From Vespa crabro (lineage: Eukaryota > Arthropoda > Insecta > Hymenoptera > Vespidae): DNA of 64,000 nt. Under the pieces are notes generated by a model. It had not been told where the DNA came from and searched no databases. It saw only the letters and a list, made by a program, of their open reading frames with translations. Made by a program: the position numbers and the translations under genes. Of this stretch, positions 14,801-25,513 are shown piece by piece (position 1 is the stretch's first letter; each line of letters starts with the position of its first letter). The stretch is taken from positions 558,001 to 622,000 of the forward strand of contig NC_060968.1 of assembly GCF_910589235.1 (NCBI RefSeq). The letters are read 5' to 3'.

Positions 14801-14985
14801 CAAATCGCCCGTTGCACTTGGAAATATTCCATCTAGTCCAGAAAAGTTATGCAAGTGCCTCTCGAACAAATGCGGCTGTCGGACTTGGAAATATTGCGAC
14901 TAGTCGTGGTCAAGTTATGCGAGTGGTCTCACAAAGCATAGCGGATGACGGACTTAGAAATATTCCAACTAGTCGAAAAGAAGTT
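11815..14985. repeat. Degenerate 68-bp tandem satellite, block 2
   Basis: This continues the satellite of block 1 after the retrotransposon insertion, with about 46 units and the same sub-motifs (GACTAGTCGAGGGAAAGTTA, ACTTGGAAATATTCC). Divergence between neighbouring units is similar to block 1. The array ends at about 14985, with a last recognisable AACTAGTCGAAAAGAAGTTA, and passes into AT-rich DNA and a trinucleotide array. Confidence 0.95.
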
Positions 14986-15004
14986 ATTCTGTAATGTTTC
15001 TATT

Positions 15005-15262
15005 AATCTTATTGCTTTGAAATTGTCATTACTATTTTTATTGTTAATGGTATTATTAGTATCATTATTATTATTAATCTTTCTGCTATAGATATCGATA
15101 TTATAATTATTTTTATTAATATTGTTATTGTCATTCTTATTGTTATTATTGTTTCTGTTATCATTATTATTCTTATTGTTGTTATTATTATTGTTATTAT
15201 TGTTATTAATATTGAAATTATTATTGCTATTATTATTATTGTAATTAAAATTATTATAATTG
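15005..15262. repeat. Imperfect (ATT/GTT)n trinucleotide array
   Basis: Runs of ATT, GTT and related triplets with the T-rich strand on +. It lies between the end of the 68-bp satellite and an LTR-like sequence, and is the first of five such arrays bordering retroelements up to 33.9 kb. Confidence 0.9.
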
Positions 15263-15265
15263 TCA

Positions 15266-16300
15266 TGTTACATCCCGCGACAAGCGACGTATGTAAATAA
15301 TAATAAAAAAAAAAGGGAATAACATATGTAAACTATAGTATAAATGAAAAATTAATACATTAGCTAGCTTAAATAAAGGGGATCAACCTTCAAAATTCAT
15401 ATCGCTCATTCGTAGGCTAAATATTCAAAATATCGATAATTTTACCACTAGCAATATTAGCTAAGATAACTTAAAAACACCTGTTACTACTAGCACCTTC
15501 TTATTAATAATACATAAAAACACTTAAAAGAATAATAATAATTAGCTAACAAATCGAGACCTATGTTAACAAAATATACACATATACATGCAACCCTGTA
15601 ATAAAATAAACAATTACCCTAATGAATTAATGTTCAACAACCATGGGAAATTACTGCGAGAAATTTCTTTAAATAAATGTAATAAATAATTGCGAGACAT
15701 ACTTATCGATTATGGCGAGACGATATCCGGTGATATGGATTTTAACATCCTGCGTTCCAAGTATTAAAAGCAACGATATCGACATCATTTTCGGAACCAC
15801 ACCTGCTAATAACAACATTCCAGGGGCTAAGAACTCCGAGAATTTCATCCGGTGATAAGCACCGAGCGAAAGCAATACTTGGAAGAGGGAATAAAGGAAC
15901 ACTCGCATTGTTCTGCCCCACCACTACCGTACTTAGGCGGCAAGCGTGAGCGGCACGCCCCAACACCACCGCACTTAGGCGGCACGCGCGAGCGACGCAT
16001 GTGCGTAGTGACGTCAACCAGACTCGCCCTAGGAGGAGCAAAGTGCGTTGTCAGTCAGTCATCGTTCGCATCCTTACTCAACAAGTCGCAAGCTCTTAGA
16101 CTTGAGCCTTAAGCAGTCATTATCCAACTTAGAATTTTACGCTATAGTTTATCTTTGTCAATTAAATAAGTTAGAACCCTTCAATTGAAATTAAAATTAA
16201 ATTTTTTTAACAATAAAATAACCGCGTTCGCGTGCGGAACATCATCCAAAGGTGTAATTATTCAGTGTACTTTAGTGAAACATTTAATACATCATTAAAA
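15266..16300 (+). other. LTR-like, possibly Gypsy-type, non-coding stretch
   Basis: The sequence changes abruptly at TGTTACATCCCGCGACAAGC (15266), a start resembling LTRs of Gypsy-type elements. Inside are a GC-rich pair of direct repeats of about 40 bp at 15925-15998 (each with CTTAGGCGGCA) and an AT-rich tail with AATAAA-like strings. No matching second LTR was found, so its extent and identity are uncertain. It could be a solo LTR or a truncated element whose body continues into the ORF at 16498. Confidence 0.35.
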
Positions 16301-16349
16301 TTGTTATTGTTAACCAGTGCGTCATTTCTTTATATCCATACATTCATCC

Positions 16350-16440
16350 ATCCTTATTGCTCGGTGAGGACGAACCGCACGAGTATCCTCCTATAAAATT
16401 GTCGTTTCGGTGAGGACGTTTCGATCCGCACGGACGACAC
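16350..16440. repeat. Pair of short direct repeats (CGGTGAGGACG)
   Basis: CGGTGAGGACG followed by a CCGCACG-containing stretch occurs twice, at about 16360 and about 16410, just upstream of the 127-codon ORF. It is probably part of the leader of the same element. No function is evident. Confidence 0.5.
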
Positions 16441-16497
16441 TATTCTCTTTCTCTCCTACCTCCAATCAACCACCTCTTCCAAATACCTGCCCTCCTA

Positions 16498-16881
16498 ATG
16501 CCGAAGGTACGTCGCGGTGGTAGAAAATATCAACTACGTCGTCTGTTAAAGGAACTTTACCACGAAACCGAAATTTATAACGATACATTGGGTGTAGAAT
16601 TAATTACAGAAGAGAAAGAAAATTTTCCCTCATACCGCCTGATTCCCCTGCAGCTCTCTAGAAGGTGGGTGCCCCCACTGGACCTTCCGATTTTGGATCC
16701 TAGGACCCCCAAATATCTGGAAATAAGGCTCCACCATCAGCTTGGATTGTCTTCCCAAGAGGTAAGTGAGCATTTGAAATATCGATTCGACACTCTGTTC
16801 GGTGCCAATCCCGAGCCAATTGAACTGCCAAGGCACGTAAGGGCGGAAAAGGGCACAAATCACCCACAAGTGTCGGAATAG
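16498..16881 (+). CDS. 127-aa ORF of unknown family, probably element-derived
   Basis: An uninterrupted ATG-to-TAG frame of 127 codons. The N-terminus is strongly basic (KVRRGGRKYQLRRLLKE). The middle is proline-rich with hydrophobic residues (PPLDLPILDPRTPKYLEI), and the C-terminal part may be helical (HQLGLSSQEVSEHLKYRF). I do not recognise the family and see no catalytic motif or zinc knuckle. It follows an LTR-like stretch and precedes a trinucleotide array, so the N-terminal part of a gag of a truncated LTR element is one possibility. Codon use is mixed and more GC-rich than the AT-rich host DNA, which also points to mobile-element origin. A host gene is not excluded. Expression is unproven. 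Confidence 0.35.
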   Translation: MPKVRRGGRKYQLRRLLKELYHETEIYNDTLGVELITEEKENFPSYRLIPLQLSRRWVPPLDLPILDPRTPKYLEIRLHHQLGLSSQEVSEHLKYRFDTLFGANPEPIELPRHVRAEKGTNHPQVSE

Positions 16882-16924
16882 CATACTTACTTTGGAGTTA
16901 GCTCTATTAAAGTACATAGTTTGT

Positions 16925-17266
16925 GAGACGTAACAGTTAATATTGTTATTATTATAGTTACTATTGTTATTGTTACTATAATTATTATTATTATAATTGT
17001 TATTATTATTCTTATTATTATCATGATTACTTTTATTCTTATTATTATTGTTATTATTATAATTTTTACTATTCTTATATTTATTATTGGTTCTCTTTAT
17101 TATTCTTCTTGTTATAATTAATATAGTTATTATTACGGATATTGTTATTATTATTGTTATTGGCATTATTATTACTTTTTTATTGCGATTATTACGATTA
17201 TTCTTATTATTATTGTCATTATTATAATTGTTATTGTTATTGGAATTACAATAGCTTTATTATTAC
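16925..17266. repeat. Imperfect (ATT/GTT)n trinucleotide array
   Basis: ATT/GTT/ACT triplets for about 340 bp, T-rich strand on +. It ends at TTATTATTAC, directly against the 5' end of LINE copy A. The open frame across it on the minus strand (poly-Asn) is an artefact of the repeat. Confidence 0.9.
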
Positions 17267-17488
17267 GCCCTGTGGGTAGGGGGAAGTAGAATACTCCCAC
17301 AGTACTCCCTGCTTGTCGTAGGAGGCGACTAAAAGAGACTGTGTGAATGGCGTGTGAATGTTCTTCTACGGCTATTCCTACCTTTGTTCTTCTTTTATAT
17401 CTTTTTCTATTCTTTATCTCACTCTCAAGCTTCCTTCCGTTCCTTTCCCTTCCTTTGGTGAGCTTGCCTCACAATAATTATATTTCTT

Positions 17489-18997
17489 ATGATGGATAGT
17501 ACAGAAAAAGGTAAAAGCGGGCGTAGGAGGGACAACAACGTCACGGCGGTGTCAGGTGGTATTAGGGCAGGCAATCCGCCGTCGTCATCCAGCAACTGCC
17601 AGGAGCTTGAGGTAGGCAACCTGGCCCCAGCTCTGGATATTGCATCAGGAAGAGCACCACAGGTAGGCGACCTGACCTGCGGTGTGTCTATAGCACCAGG
17701 AAGGGTAAGATGTGAGGAAAAACACTTGGAGGAGTGGCAATTGGCTGCCAGGGACGATGATAGCACGCGGTTCTTCGGCCTGACGTCACCAATCCAGCCT
17801 GCGTTGGGGACATCACAAGATGGAGAGAGTGAGAAACTCTCTCGCGCAAGCGAAAGTACTCCTTGCCAAAATAAAGGCGGCTATTACTATACAGCCCAAT
17901 GTAAACAACGCTATTAAGCAAGGGCTCCAAGAAATGGAGGACATCATAGACAGCCACGAGTTCATTTATAAATCTCGAACAATGGTCAATAAGCGAGCGA
18001 AGACCTTCGCCCGAGTTTCTCAGAGCCCTTGGGAAAATTCTATAACTGATATCAGCGCAATTAAGAGAATAGCCACAAGTCCGCCGCAGTTGCCTAAAGA
18101 AAGCCCTAAAAGACCGAGGCAAGAGATGACGACGACCGAAGCCACCAAGTAGACGGTGGTCGAGAAGAAGAAAAAAGATAAGGAGAATCCAGCGAAGAAA
18201 GCGACGAAACCCCCACCGTAGGAGAAAAAGACGCCGAGCAAATCGGAGGACAGGCTGAGAAAGAGAATAAAGCCATACGCGATCCTCCTGAAACCTGCGC
18301 AAGGTAAAGCTACGCAGACGTAGTTGGAGCTATCCACCAGCTCATCAAGACTAGCGCTACAGGGATAGACGTTAGATCAATCCGGCAAACCAGAACGGGA
18401 GGGGTTCTCCTCGAGCTCAAGAGGACTACTGCGGAGATCTGAGTTTCATTCGCAGAAACCCTGAGGAAAGAAGTAGGAGGAAATAGCAGCATCACGAAAC
18501 TGGTCCCTAGAGCTACGCTGGAGATACGGGACTGCGATTGCAGCACATCGGTGGTAGAAGTCGAGGAGGCCCTAAAGAGGACCCTGCCAGACTACGCAGG
18601 GAAACTCGAGGTTAAATTGAAGAACCCCAACGCGAGACAACAACGCCTGGACCTCGTCAGACTAGAAGAGGAAGCAGCTGCGAAACTTTTAAAGGTCGGC
18701 CGAGTGCTGGTCGGTCTCGTCAGCTGCAGGGTCAGGCAAAGAGGAGAAGTGAGGCGATGCTACCGCTGTCTCGACTATGGTCACTATAGCGCCTCGTGCA
18801 AGGGCCCTGATATCAGTAAGTTTTGCTATTTCTGCAGCGGCACGGGGCACAAGATCAAAGACTGCAAGGTCAGCGAGCCTGCTTGCTTCTTATGCTTCAA
18901 TAGCGTTGATAAACCTAAGAAGCACCTGGCGGGATCAAGGGGCTGCAAAGCTTTCCAAGAGGCCCATGCAACATCCAACAAGAGGAAAAAAGGATGA
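17489..18997 (+). pseudogene. LINE copy A ORF1 (gag-like, three zinc knuckles), broken
   Basis: ORF1 of non-LTR elements encodes a nucleic-acid-binding gag-like protein that packages the element RNA. Here the frame opens at 17489 or 17492 and shifts at about 17820-17910. It then has in-frame stops at 18150-18152 (TAG), at about 18221 and at about 18430 (TGA after TTAEI). The C-terminal third is intact from 18551: two canonical CX2CX4HX4C knuckles (CYRCLDYGHYSASC and CYFCSGTGHKIKDC) and a third cysteine/histidine cluster (CFLCFN...HLAGSRGC). A lysine-rich segment (about 18150-18260) precedes the conserved SYADVVGAIHQLIK region. The TGA at about 18430 is shared with copy B. Confidence 0.85.
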
Positions 18998-20423
18998 GAG
19001 TACTTCAGGATAATCTCAATAGGAGCAGGACGGCGCACCACCTTCTAACCCTGCTCTGCTCTGAGAAACAAGCTGATATTGTTTTAATCTGCGAACAGTA
19101 CCAAGATAGAGCAGGATTTGAATGGTACGCAGACAAATTTGGCACCGCGGCCATCTGGATCCCAGATCCCCGACAAATACAAGTGTCGGATCAAGGATCC
19201 GGATGCGTATACGTTTGGGAGAGACACAACTCGACGACTTATGTCAGTGTATATCTCACCCTGAACGACCGGATAGACGACTTCCAGACCAAATTGGACG
19301 ATCTGGAAGACGAGCTTCGGGAAATGCAAGGGGATCTCATTGTGGCTGGAGACCTCAATGACAAAGCTCTCGAATGGGGGGAGGCCAGGCCGGACTCCAG
19401 AGGAGGACGAATCATGGAGTTGGTGTCGAGACTAGAGCTATCAGTACTCAATACAGGCTCGACACCAACCTTCCGTAGGTCTAGCTACAGAGAGACGATC
19501 CCGGACGTCTCTCTAGCCAACGAACAACTTGTGACAAGAGTCGCAGGCTGGCGGGTAATTGAGAATTATACCGGGAGCGACCATCAGTACATCCTCTTCG
19601 ATGTACACGATAGGAGTACATAGGAGTCCAGGCTAAGCCGTCTGTCAGGTACATTGGAGTAATGCTCGATTACAAACTGAATTACGGAGAGCATATAATA
19701 AGGGCGGCTGACAAGGCCGCAAAAGTTGTAGCCACGCTGGGCACACTCATGGCCAATGTCAACGGTCTCCGGCCGTGCATTAGGCGAATACTGATGCGTG
19801 CCGCCGAAGCAGTGATGCTGTACGGCGCAGAAGTATGGGCGGAGGCGCTGCGAAAAGAGAAATATCGCAAGCGCATAGCCGCGGTACAGAGGAGGGGCGC
19901 TCTCCGAATCGCGTGCTCCTACCGCACCGTCTCTGAGCACGCGGTGCTAGTGGTCGCGGGGGTAATTCCGATCGATCTACTAGCCCAGAAGAGATAATTC
20001 GTCCACCAGCAAAAGTCCGGTTTGGGTAAGGAGGAGGCATCAAGGCTCGCCAGATCTACTAGCATCGAGACCTGGCAAAGCAGATGGGAGCAGGAAACTG
20101 GGGGCAGATGGTCTTCTCGACTCATCAGTCGACTAGAGAACTTGATAAACCCGGATGCGGGAGAGGTAGATTTCTAGCTCACCCAATTCCTGACAGGGCA
20201 TGGCTTGTTCCGCTCCTACCTCGCAAAGATGAGGAAAGTAGCAGATGGCAACTGCCCCTATGGCGACTCAACCGTCGACGACGCCCACCACACATTCTTC
20301 ATATGTGCACGTTGGAGCGCCGAACGATTTGCCTTGGAGCAGGAGCTCAGAGACATCTCGCCGGACAACATTGTCGAGAAAATGCTGCAAGGGCAGAAGG
20401 AGTGGAACAGGGTTGCCTGCTAG
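18994..20423 (+). pseudogene. LINE copy A ORF2 (AP-like endonuclease joined to RT C-terminus)
   Basis: The start codon overlaps the ORF1 stop. The first 209 codons (18994-19623) are an open apurinic-endonuclease-like domain: N-terminal RVLQDNLNRSRTAH, glutamate in ICEQY, GDLNDKALEWG, SDHQYILFDV. This is the domain that nicks target DNA. After a deletion the frame resumes as the RT thumb (about 19630-19995: VRYIGVMLDYKLNYGEH, then RRGALRIACSYRTVSEHAVL). A C-terminal region follows with LTQFLTGHGLFRSYLAKMRK. Its Cys/His motif reads CPYGDSTVDDAHHTF, lacking one expected cysteine. Stops at about 19621, 19996 and 20175 and the missing RT palm make it non-functional. Confidence 0.85.
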
Positions 20424-20705
20424 GTGAGGGCAATCTTACGTAAAAAGAATAAGGAAATGGGTGGCCCATAGAAGTGCCACCTACGTTGCACCAGGTTCCT
20501 GCCACGTAGAGCCAAATCGTGGGAGTCCTAATTAATGGGACATGATGAAGTAGCGCCATCCCGCAGTAATGTCACATGACGGTGCCAGGATGGTTTCAGT
20601 ATGCCACTAGGATGGATATGAGTTTAGTCGGTAGTGCCTATTCCAACGGTGAGCCCGGGGGTCCCTGGGTCAGTGCGTAAAGTTTGGCATTCTCAGACCA
20701 TCAAA
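20424..20705 (+). other. 3' UTR of LINE copy A
   Basis: Non-coding GC-rich sequence after the ORF2 stop. It contains GTTTAGTCGGTAGTGCC at about 20621 and GAGCCCGGGGGTCCC at about 20652, and ends in CTCAGACCATC plus an A run. The TTTAGTCGGTAG string recurs in the satellite-inserted element (about 11692). Confidence 0.7.
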
Positions 20706-20707
20706 AA

Positions 20708-20740
20708 AAAATTATTATTATTATTATTATTTTTATTATG

Positions 20741-20779
<39 letters not shown>

Positions 20780-21505
20780 AAAATTGTTTGTAATAATTTA
20801 TTGTTAATAAAATTGTTACTATTAATATTAATATTTATATTATTTTTATTATTACAGTTATTATTGTTTTTTTATTATTATTGTTATTTTTGTTATAGTA
20901 ATTTTATTGTAATTATTATAATTGTTATTTCTATTGCTAAAATCATTATTATTATTGTTATTGTTTTTTTATTTTCATTGTAGTTATTGTAAATGTTATT
21001 GTTATTCTTTTTTTTCTTTTTATTGTTGTGATTATTATTATTGTTATTGTTATTGTTATTATTATCGTTATTTTCATTTAATTCTTATTGTTATTATTAT
21101 TGTTATTGTTTTATTGTTATTCTTATCATTATTGTCCTTATTGTAATTATTTTTATTGTTATTACTGTTATTGTCTTATTATGATAATTATTGTCATAAT
21201 TTTTATTATAATTATTATTATTTTTGTTATTACTATTGTTATTATTGTTATTGTAATTATTATTGTTATTGAAACTATTATTATTATTATCTATATTAAT
21301 ATTAATGTTATTATTATTGTTATTATTGTTATTGTCATTGTTATTATTATTGTAAATGTTGTTATTGATATGTTTATTATTATTATTGCCACAGTTATTA
21401 TTTATATTATTACTATTATTGATATTATTATTTTATAATTATTATTAATATTGTAATTATTGTTATTAATATTATTATGATTGTTATTGTTATTGTTATT
21501 ATCAT
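20708..21505. repeat. Long (ATT)n/(GTT)n trinucleotide array
   Basis: About 800 bp of imperfect ATT/GTT/ATC triplets, T-rich on +. It is shared by two convergent elements: the 3' end of LINE copy A (+) on the left and the 3' end of the RTE-like LINE (-) on the right. The Ile/Leu-rich open frames across it are repeat artefacts. Confidence 0.93.
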
Positions 21506-21942
21506 TCTTCTTCTTCTTTCGATGAGGTCTGCTAGGGACCACGTGCCAATTTCAATTCTTTACACTTAACTGTTTACTTTTCGTTTCCTCCAGTATTCCT
21601 TCGTCTTTTCACTATCCTGTTTCTTCCTGTCCTCAGACCACTTCGCACCAGGTTTCTTCTTCAATCTTCTTTAGAATCCTTCCATGTTTAATATCCTCTT
21701 TCTAAAAATCTCTCTGTCTATAGTTTCTTCCTCTCTTATATTATTTCTTTCTAGTTCTTTTTCTTCACCTCTTGAATCCAGCTAGTTGTTGCCTTTTTCT
21801 CCCAAAGGTACATGAGTATTCTTTATGTTAATCTGGACTCATCCATTCTGTAACTATAGCCAAAAAGTTGCAGTCTTCTTTTCCTTATCGTTTCCGTTAT
21901 GCTTTCTATGTTCAAGTATATTGCATCATTAGATATTAATTT

Positions 21943-23160
21943 TCACGCTTTTGTTGTTTTCACTGGACCTAAAATTTTACTCATGATTCTCCTTTCTATT
22001 ATTTGTAGTTTATCTAATCTATAATTTAGTACCAAGTATTCACTGGCGTATAAGCATTCCGGTTTCACTACTGTAGCGTACTTCCTTATTTTATGATTTT
22101 TAGATAAACACTTATTGTTGTAAAAATTCTTAGAGATACCATACGCTATTACTATCTTGCGTAATTTTTCTTCTACTGCAGTTTTTTCTAAACCATTTTC
22201 TTGAATTATTTCTCCCAGGTGTTTGAATTTCTTTACCTTTTCCACTGGACCAATATCTGTAGTTAAAAATTTTTGAGCGTTCTTGAAGTTTGTAATAAAT
22301 TTAGTTTTTTCTACGGAGTTTAGTTTTTCAAACCTGCTTTCTTAGCTATTTCTTCCAAGAGATTTATTTGCTATTTATAGGTTGTCTGACACTATTGCAA
22401 AATCGTTTGCAAATGCTAGGCAACTTATTTCAATGCCTCTATTTTTTCTCCGAAAAGTTACTGGCGATATGTTTTGTTCTTTTAGCTTTATCTTCTAAAT
22501 TCTGAAAATTTTTTCTAGAACACAGTTGAACAGAAGTTGTGATAAACCATCACCTTGCCTTACACCTGTATTTATCTCAATAGATCTAGATATCTCACTC
22601 ATAAATTTTACTTTTGAAATCGTGTCAGTGAGTGTTTCACGTATTAAGTTTGCCAATTTATTATTAACTCCAAATTTACGTATTGTTTTATCTATCATTT
22701 CTCTATCAACCGAGGCAAATGTCTTTTTAATATCTATAATATATCTTTTTAATATCTACAACTATGTCCTTTGAATTCAGTATTCTATGGCGAATTATGG
22801 ATTTTAAGTTAAAAATTTGTTCTGAACAAGATCTACTTTTTCGAAATCCAGCTTTACACTCGCCCAGTTGCTTGTCAAGTGTTGTTTCTATTCTATTCAG
22901 CAATATTTTTGAGGTTATCTTGTATGCAGTTTGCAGAAGAGAGATGCCTCTATAATATCAACGTTCTGTTTGTCCCCTTTTTTATGTAATGGATGAATTA
23001 GAGCCACTTTCCACTCTTCTGGAAACCTCTCTGTTGTCCAAATATCTTCAAAGATTAACTTCAGCTCTTCAATGATTTTTGATTGAGACCATTTCAAAAG
23101 TTCAGCTGTTATAGAGTCTTCTCCACTAGCTTTATTATTTTTTAAATTGTTAGTTGCTTC
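21943..23160 (-). pseudogene. RTE-like LINE reverse transcriptase, broken, YADD-equivalent mutated
   Basis: Pieces in order on the minus strand: FPEEWKVALIHPLHKKGDKQ (about 23020-22960), VDREMIDKTIRKFGVNNKL (about 22720-22660), TGVRQGDGLSQLLFNCVL (about 22570-22520), then CLAFANDFAIVSDN (about 22425-22385). The catalytic FADD/YADD box reads FAND (22402-22413), so one metal-binding aspartate is asparagine. The C-terminal part (22245-21943) contains FKHLGEIIQENGLEKTAVEE and KPECLYASEYLVLNYRLDKL. Frameshifts separate the pieces. The lost aspartate alone would abolish RT activity. Confidence 0.8.
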
Positions 23161-23649
23161 CTTAATTTATTCAGCATTAGGTGGTATATCTTCTTCCAGA
23201 TTTTCAGTTGTTTCAGAGAATTCTAATTTATGTTTTGGTTCAGGGCAGTTTAAAAGTTGATCAAAGTTTTTCGCAAGTATTTCACAGTTTTCCGAATTGC
23301 TTAGGCCAAGTTATCATTTTCATCTTTGAAGCATATGCTAGGCGCTTGACACCCCTTTAATTGACTCTTAAAAGTCTGATAGAAATTTCGTGAATTATTT
23401 TTAACAAAGTTGTTTTGCATATCAATAAGTTGTGATTTTTCGGATGATCTTTTAATACCCCTTACTATTCTAGCAGTGTCTTTCCTTTGTTGTTTGAATC
23501 GGTCATGATGTTTAGTCTTCCCCGAGCATATCCACTTTTTCCATTGTTTTGTTCTATCCTGTAATGTATTTTCACATATTTGGTTCCACCAAAGTTTTTT
23601 TCTATGCCTGGTTATTCCAAATGTTTTCTGGGCTGCGTTCGTTATTTCT

Positions 23650-24770
23650 TTAGATAAATCTTGTCACTTCCCATGATGAGTTACTTTTATTTCTTCCTGA
23701 AATGTTTCCAAAGTTCCTTGTGTAATTTGGAATCTATTTGTATTGTACTTATTTATTTTTTCCCCTCTTCTGTGATTTCTATTGGGTAAGAATTTGAGTT
23801 TGATTTTAGACAAATAGTGATTAGAGTCAAATTCTATGCTTTTTACTACCTTGACATTCATAATTTCCGTCATGTTTCTTTTGGATATAGCTACATGATC
23901 TATTTGAAATTCACCTAGCATTGGATTTGGAGAAATCCATGTTTTAGCTCTTCTTGGCAATTTCCTGAAGATAATCAACATTACCTACATTTGACAGTTT
24001 TTACAAATAGTAATCTATCTCATCCCATTTCTATTTGTTCTTTGGTGTGCAGGATATTCTCCCACTATTGGTCCATGAATTCTCTCTCTTCCTATTTGGG
24101 CATTGAAATCTCTAAGTAATATCATTATATTTGATTTTGGAATTTTAGACATTTCATCGTCCAGGAGGTTCCAGTATTCCTCTACTTTATTTGGGTTCTT
24201 TTTGTTGTCTTTATTTATTGATGCATGACAATTAATAAAAGTGTATAATTTATTTTTGCAGTTCATTGTCAAAAGAGACATCCTTTCTGAGCGGGATTTG
24301 AATTCAGTTACACAGTTTAATAATCTTTTATGAATACAAAAGGCTGTTCCCAAGATTGGCATTCCTATCATAATTTTAATAGCAGACTTACCTTTAAAGA
24401 TTCTATAATCTTTTGTTTCGGTCACATTTTTATCCAAAAATCTTGTCTCCTGTACTGCTAAAATTAGTATATTGTTTCTATCCAGAAGTAGATCTAATTC
24501 CTTTTGTTCACCAACCTTCAGCAAAGAATTGACTTTTAAAGTGCCCGCAAAAAACTTCTTTTTAAACTTAAGTCCGGAAGAATTCCAAGGATGCTCCGAC
24601 TCATCCTTATTGCAGATGTTGGGACTCCCCAAAACCTTAAATCCAATGCATTGCCTAACGCAATGATGGATTTCTCTTCCTTGCTGCCACCTGGGATAGT
24701 GCTTTCTTTCAAGGACTTTTCTATTTTGCAATTGAAATTTTTTGTTACAATGGTAGGAATAAAATTCCAA
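23650..24770 (-). pseudogene. RTE-like LINE endonuclease domain, broken
   Basis: A long minus frame of 251 codons (24770-24015) carries the endonuclease core: TLKVNSLLKVGEQKELDLLL, then LILAVQETRFLDKN with the metal-binding glutamate, NCKNKLYTFINCHASINKD, and LLRDFNAQIGRE, where the usual G of GDFNA is R. A frameshift near 24015 moves on to WISPNPMLGEFQIDHVAISK and EFDSNHYLSKIKL (23981-23664), which contain the QIDHV and D-x-NHYL (SDHYL-like) motifs near the active site. The domain would nick DNA for target-primed reverse transcription; this copy cannot make an intact protein. Confidence 0.8.
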
Positions 24771-24845
24771 AATAAGATCAGATTGTTAATCTGAAATGAT
24801 TTGATTTTGTGGTTGACTCCACTAGGTTCTTCCGTCCCCACAGTC

Positions 24846-25055
24846 GTGGAGAAATAAGATCTTTGAAGTATCCATGTATTATATTAAAATTATTTTAGTT
24901 TTTTTTCTCCGAAATTTTAATATTTAACTAATACTTTACTCTATCAGAAGTACACTAAAGTTTATTTAAATAATTAAAAGTTTATCGAAAATATTAATTT
25001 ATAAGTACATCCGTTCGGAAAGAGTTTCGATGTGTTCGCGTCGGAAGGTGAAAGC
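24846..25055. other. AT-rich spacer
   Basis: About 200 bp of AT-rich sequence between the start of the minus-strand LINE and the next trinucleotide array. No gene or motif is recognised. Confidence 0.5.
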
Positions 25056-25126
25056 AAACTCGGTATTATCATTACTATTATTATTTTTGTTATTATTTTT
25101 TTGTTATTATTTTGTTATTATATATT
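25056..25126. repeat. (ATT)n array at the 5' end of LINE copy B
   Basis: Short ATT/GTT array, T-rich on +, ending at TATATT directly before the GC-rich 5' leader of copy B. Confidence 0.85.
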
Positions 25127-25513
25127 GGGGCCGAGCAACGAGGAGTACTACCTCCCTAAAAAAAACCAGGGTTCATCTGGTTCGGATGTCAGTACCCTGT
25201 AATGCCCCTAAACCAGGGTTATACCAAGGCCACGAGGACTTGCGGATACGTTGACGCTGTCCGAAAGCGATGTGCTGGATGATACGTATAGCACAGTTCT
25301 TGTGTAAACTTTCGGCGTCAACGCGTCGCATCCACGGGAGGGTCAGGATTTGAATGAAGGAAATAGGCGAACGGCAAGGGTGGATGCTTCATTCTCACCT
25401 TTATAGCCAAAAGCTCTCGCAACAATGAAGGTAATTGCGAAGGTAATGACCTCCCACTTCCTGAGGCACCGCATTCGGAGACGGCCTGGCACTCAGGAGT
25501 AACGACGCAATTT

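Larger units (their letters stand above)
17267..20705 (+). mobile_element. R1-clade LINE copy A, internally deleted
   Basis: A non-LTR retrotransposon with a 5' leader (17267-17488, containing CTGCTTGTCGTAGGAGGCGA), ORF1, ORF2 and a 3' UTR with an A run (20702-20709) leading into (ATT)n. ORF1 and ORF2 overlap by the four bases ATGA (18994-18997), an arrangement seen in R1-clade elements. An internal deletion at about 19618-19625 joins the endonuclease C-terminus to the RT thumb, removing the catalytic RT palm, so this copy cannot move on its own. (ATT)n arrays with the same strand orientation lie at both ends, as expected if it inserted into one array. Confidence 0.88.
21510..24845 (-). mobile_element. 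Decayed RTE-like (APE-type) LINE on the minus strand
   Basis: Read on the minus strand, the order is: an N-terminal segment (24841-24540, starting MGTEEPSGVNHKIKSFQ), an endonuclease (about 24530-23650), an RT (about 23160-22250), a C-terminal segment (to 21943) and a 3' UTR (to about 21510) that runs into a trinucleotide array. All parts carry frameshifts or stops. The endonuclease and C-terminal sequence (LGEIIQENGLEKTA) resemble the widespread insect LINE group whose endonuclease is often annotated as craniofacial-development-protein-2-like. RTE is my best clade guess, not proven. Confidence 0.8.

Noticed and set aside
1..14985. Dozens of open frames of 60-100 codons on both strands as small genes
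   Set aside because: All encode the same degenerate peptides of the 68-bp tandem repeat and stop irregularly; none has independent coding evidence.
20684..21438. Hydrophobic Ile/Leu-rich proteins that look like membrane proteins
   Set aside because: Translation of (ATT)n/(GTT)n triplets; low-complexity artefact. The same applies to 15009-15266 (-), 16930-17166 (-) and 58376-58648 (-).
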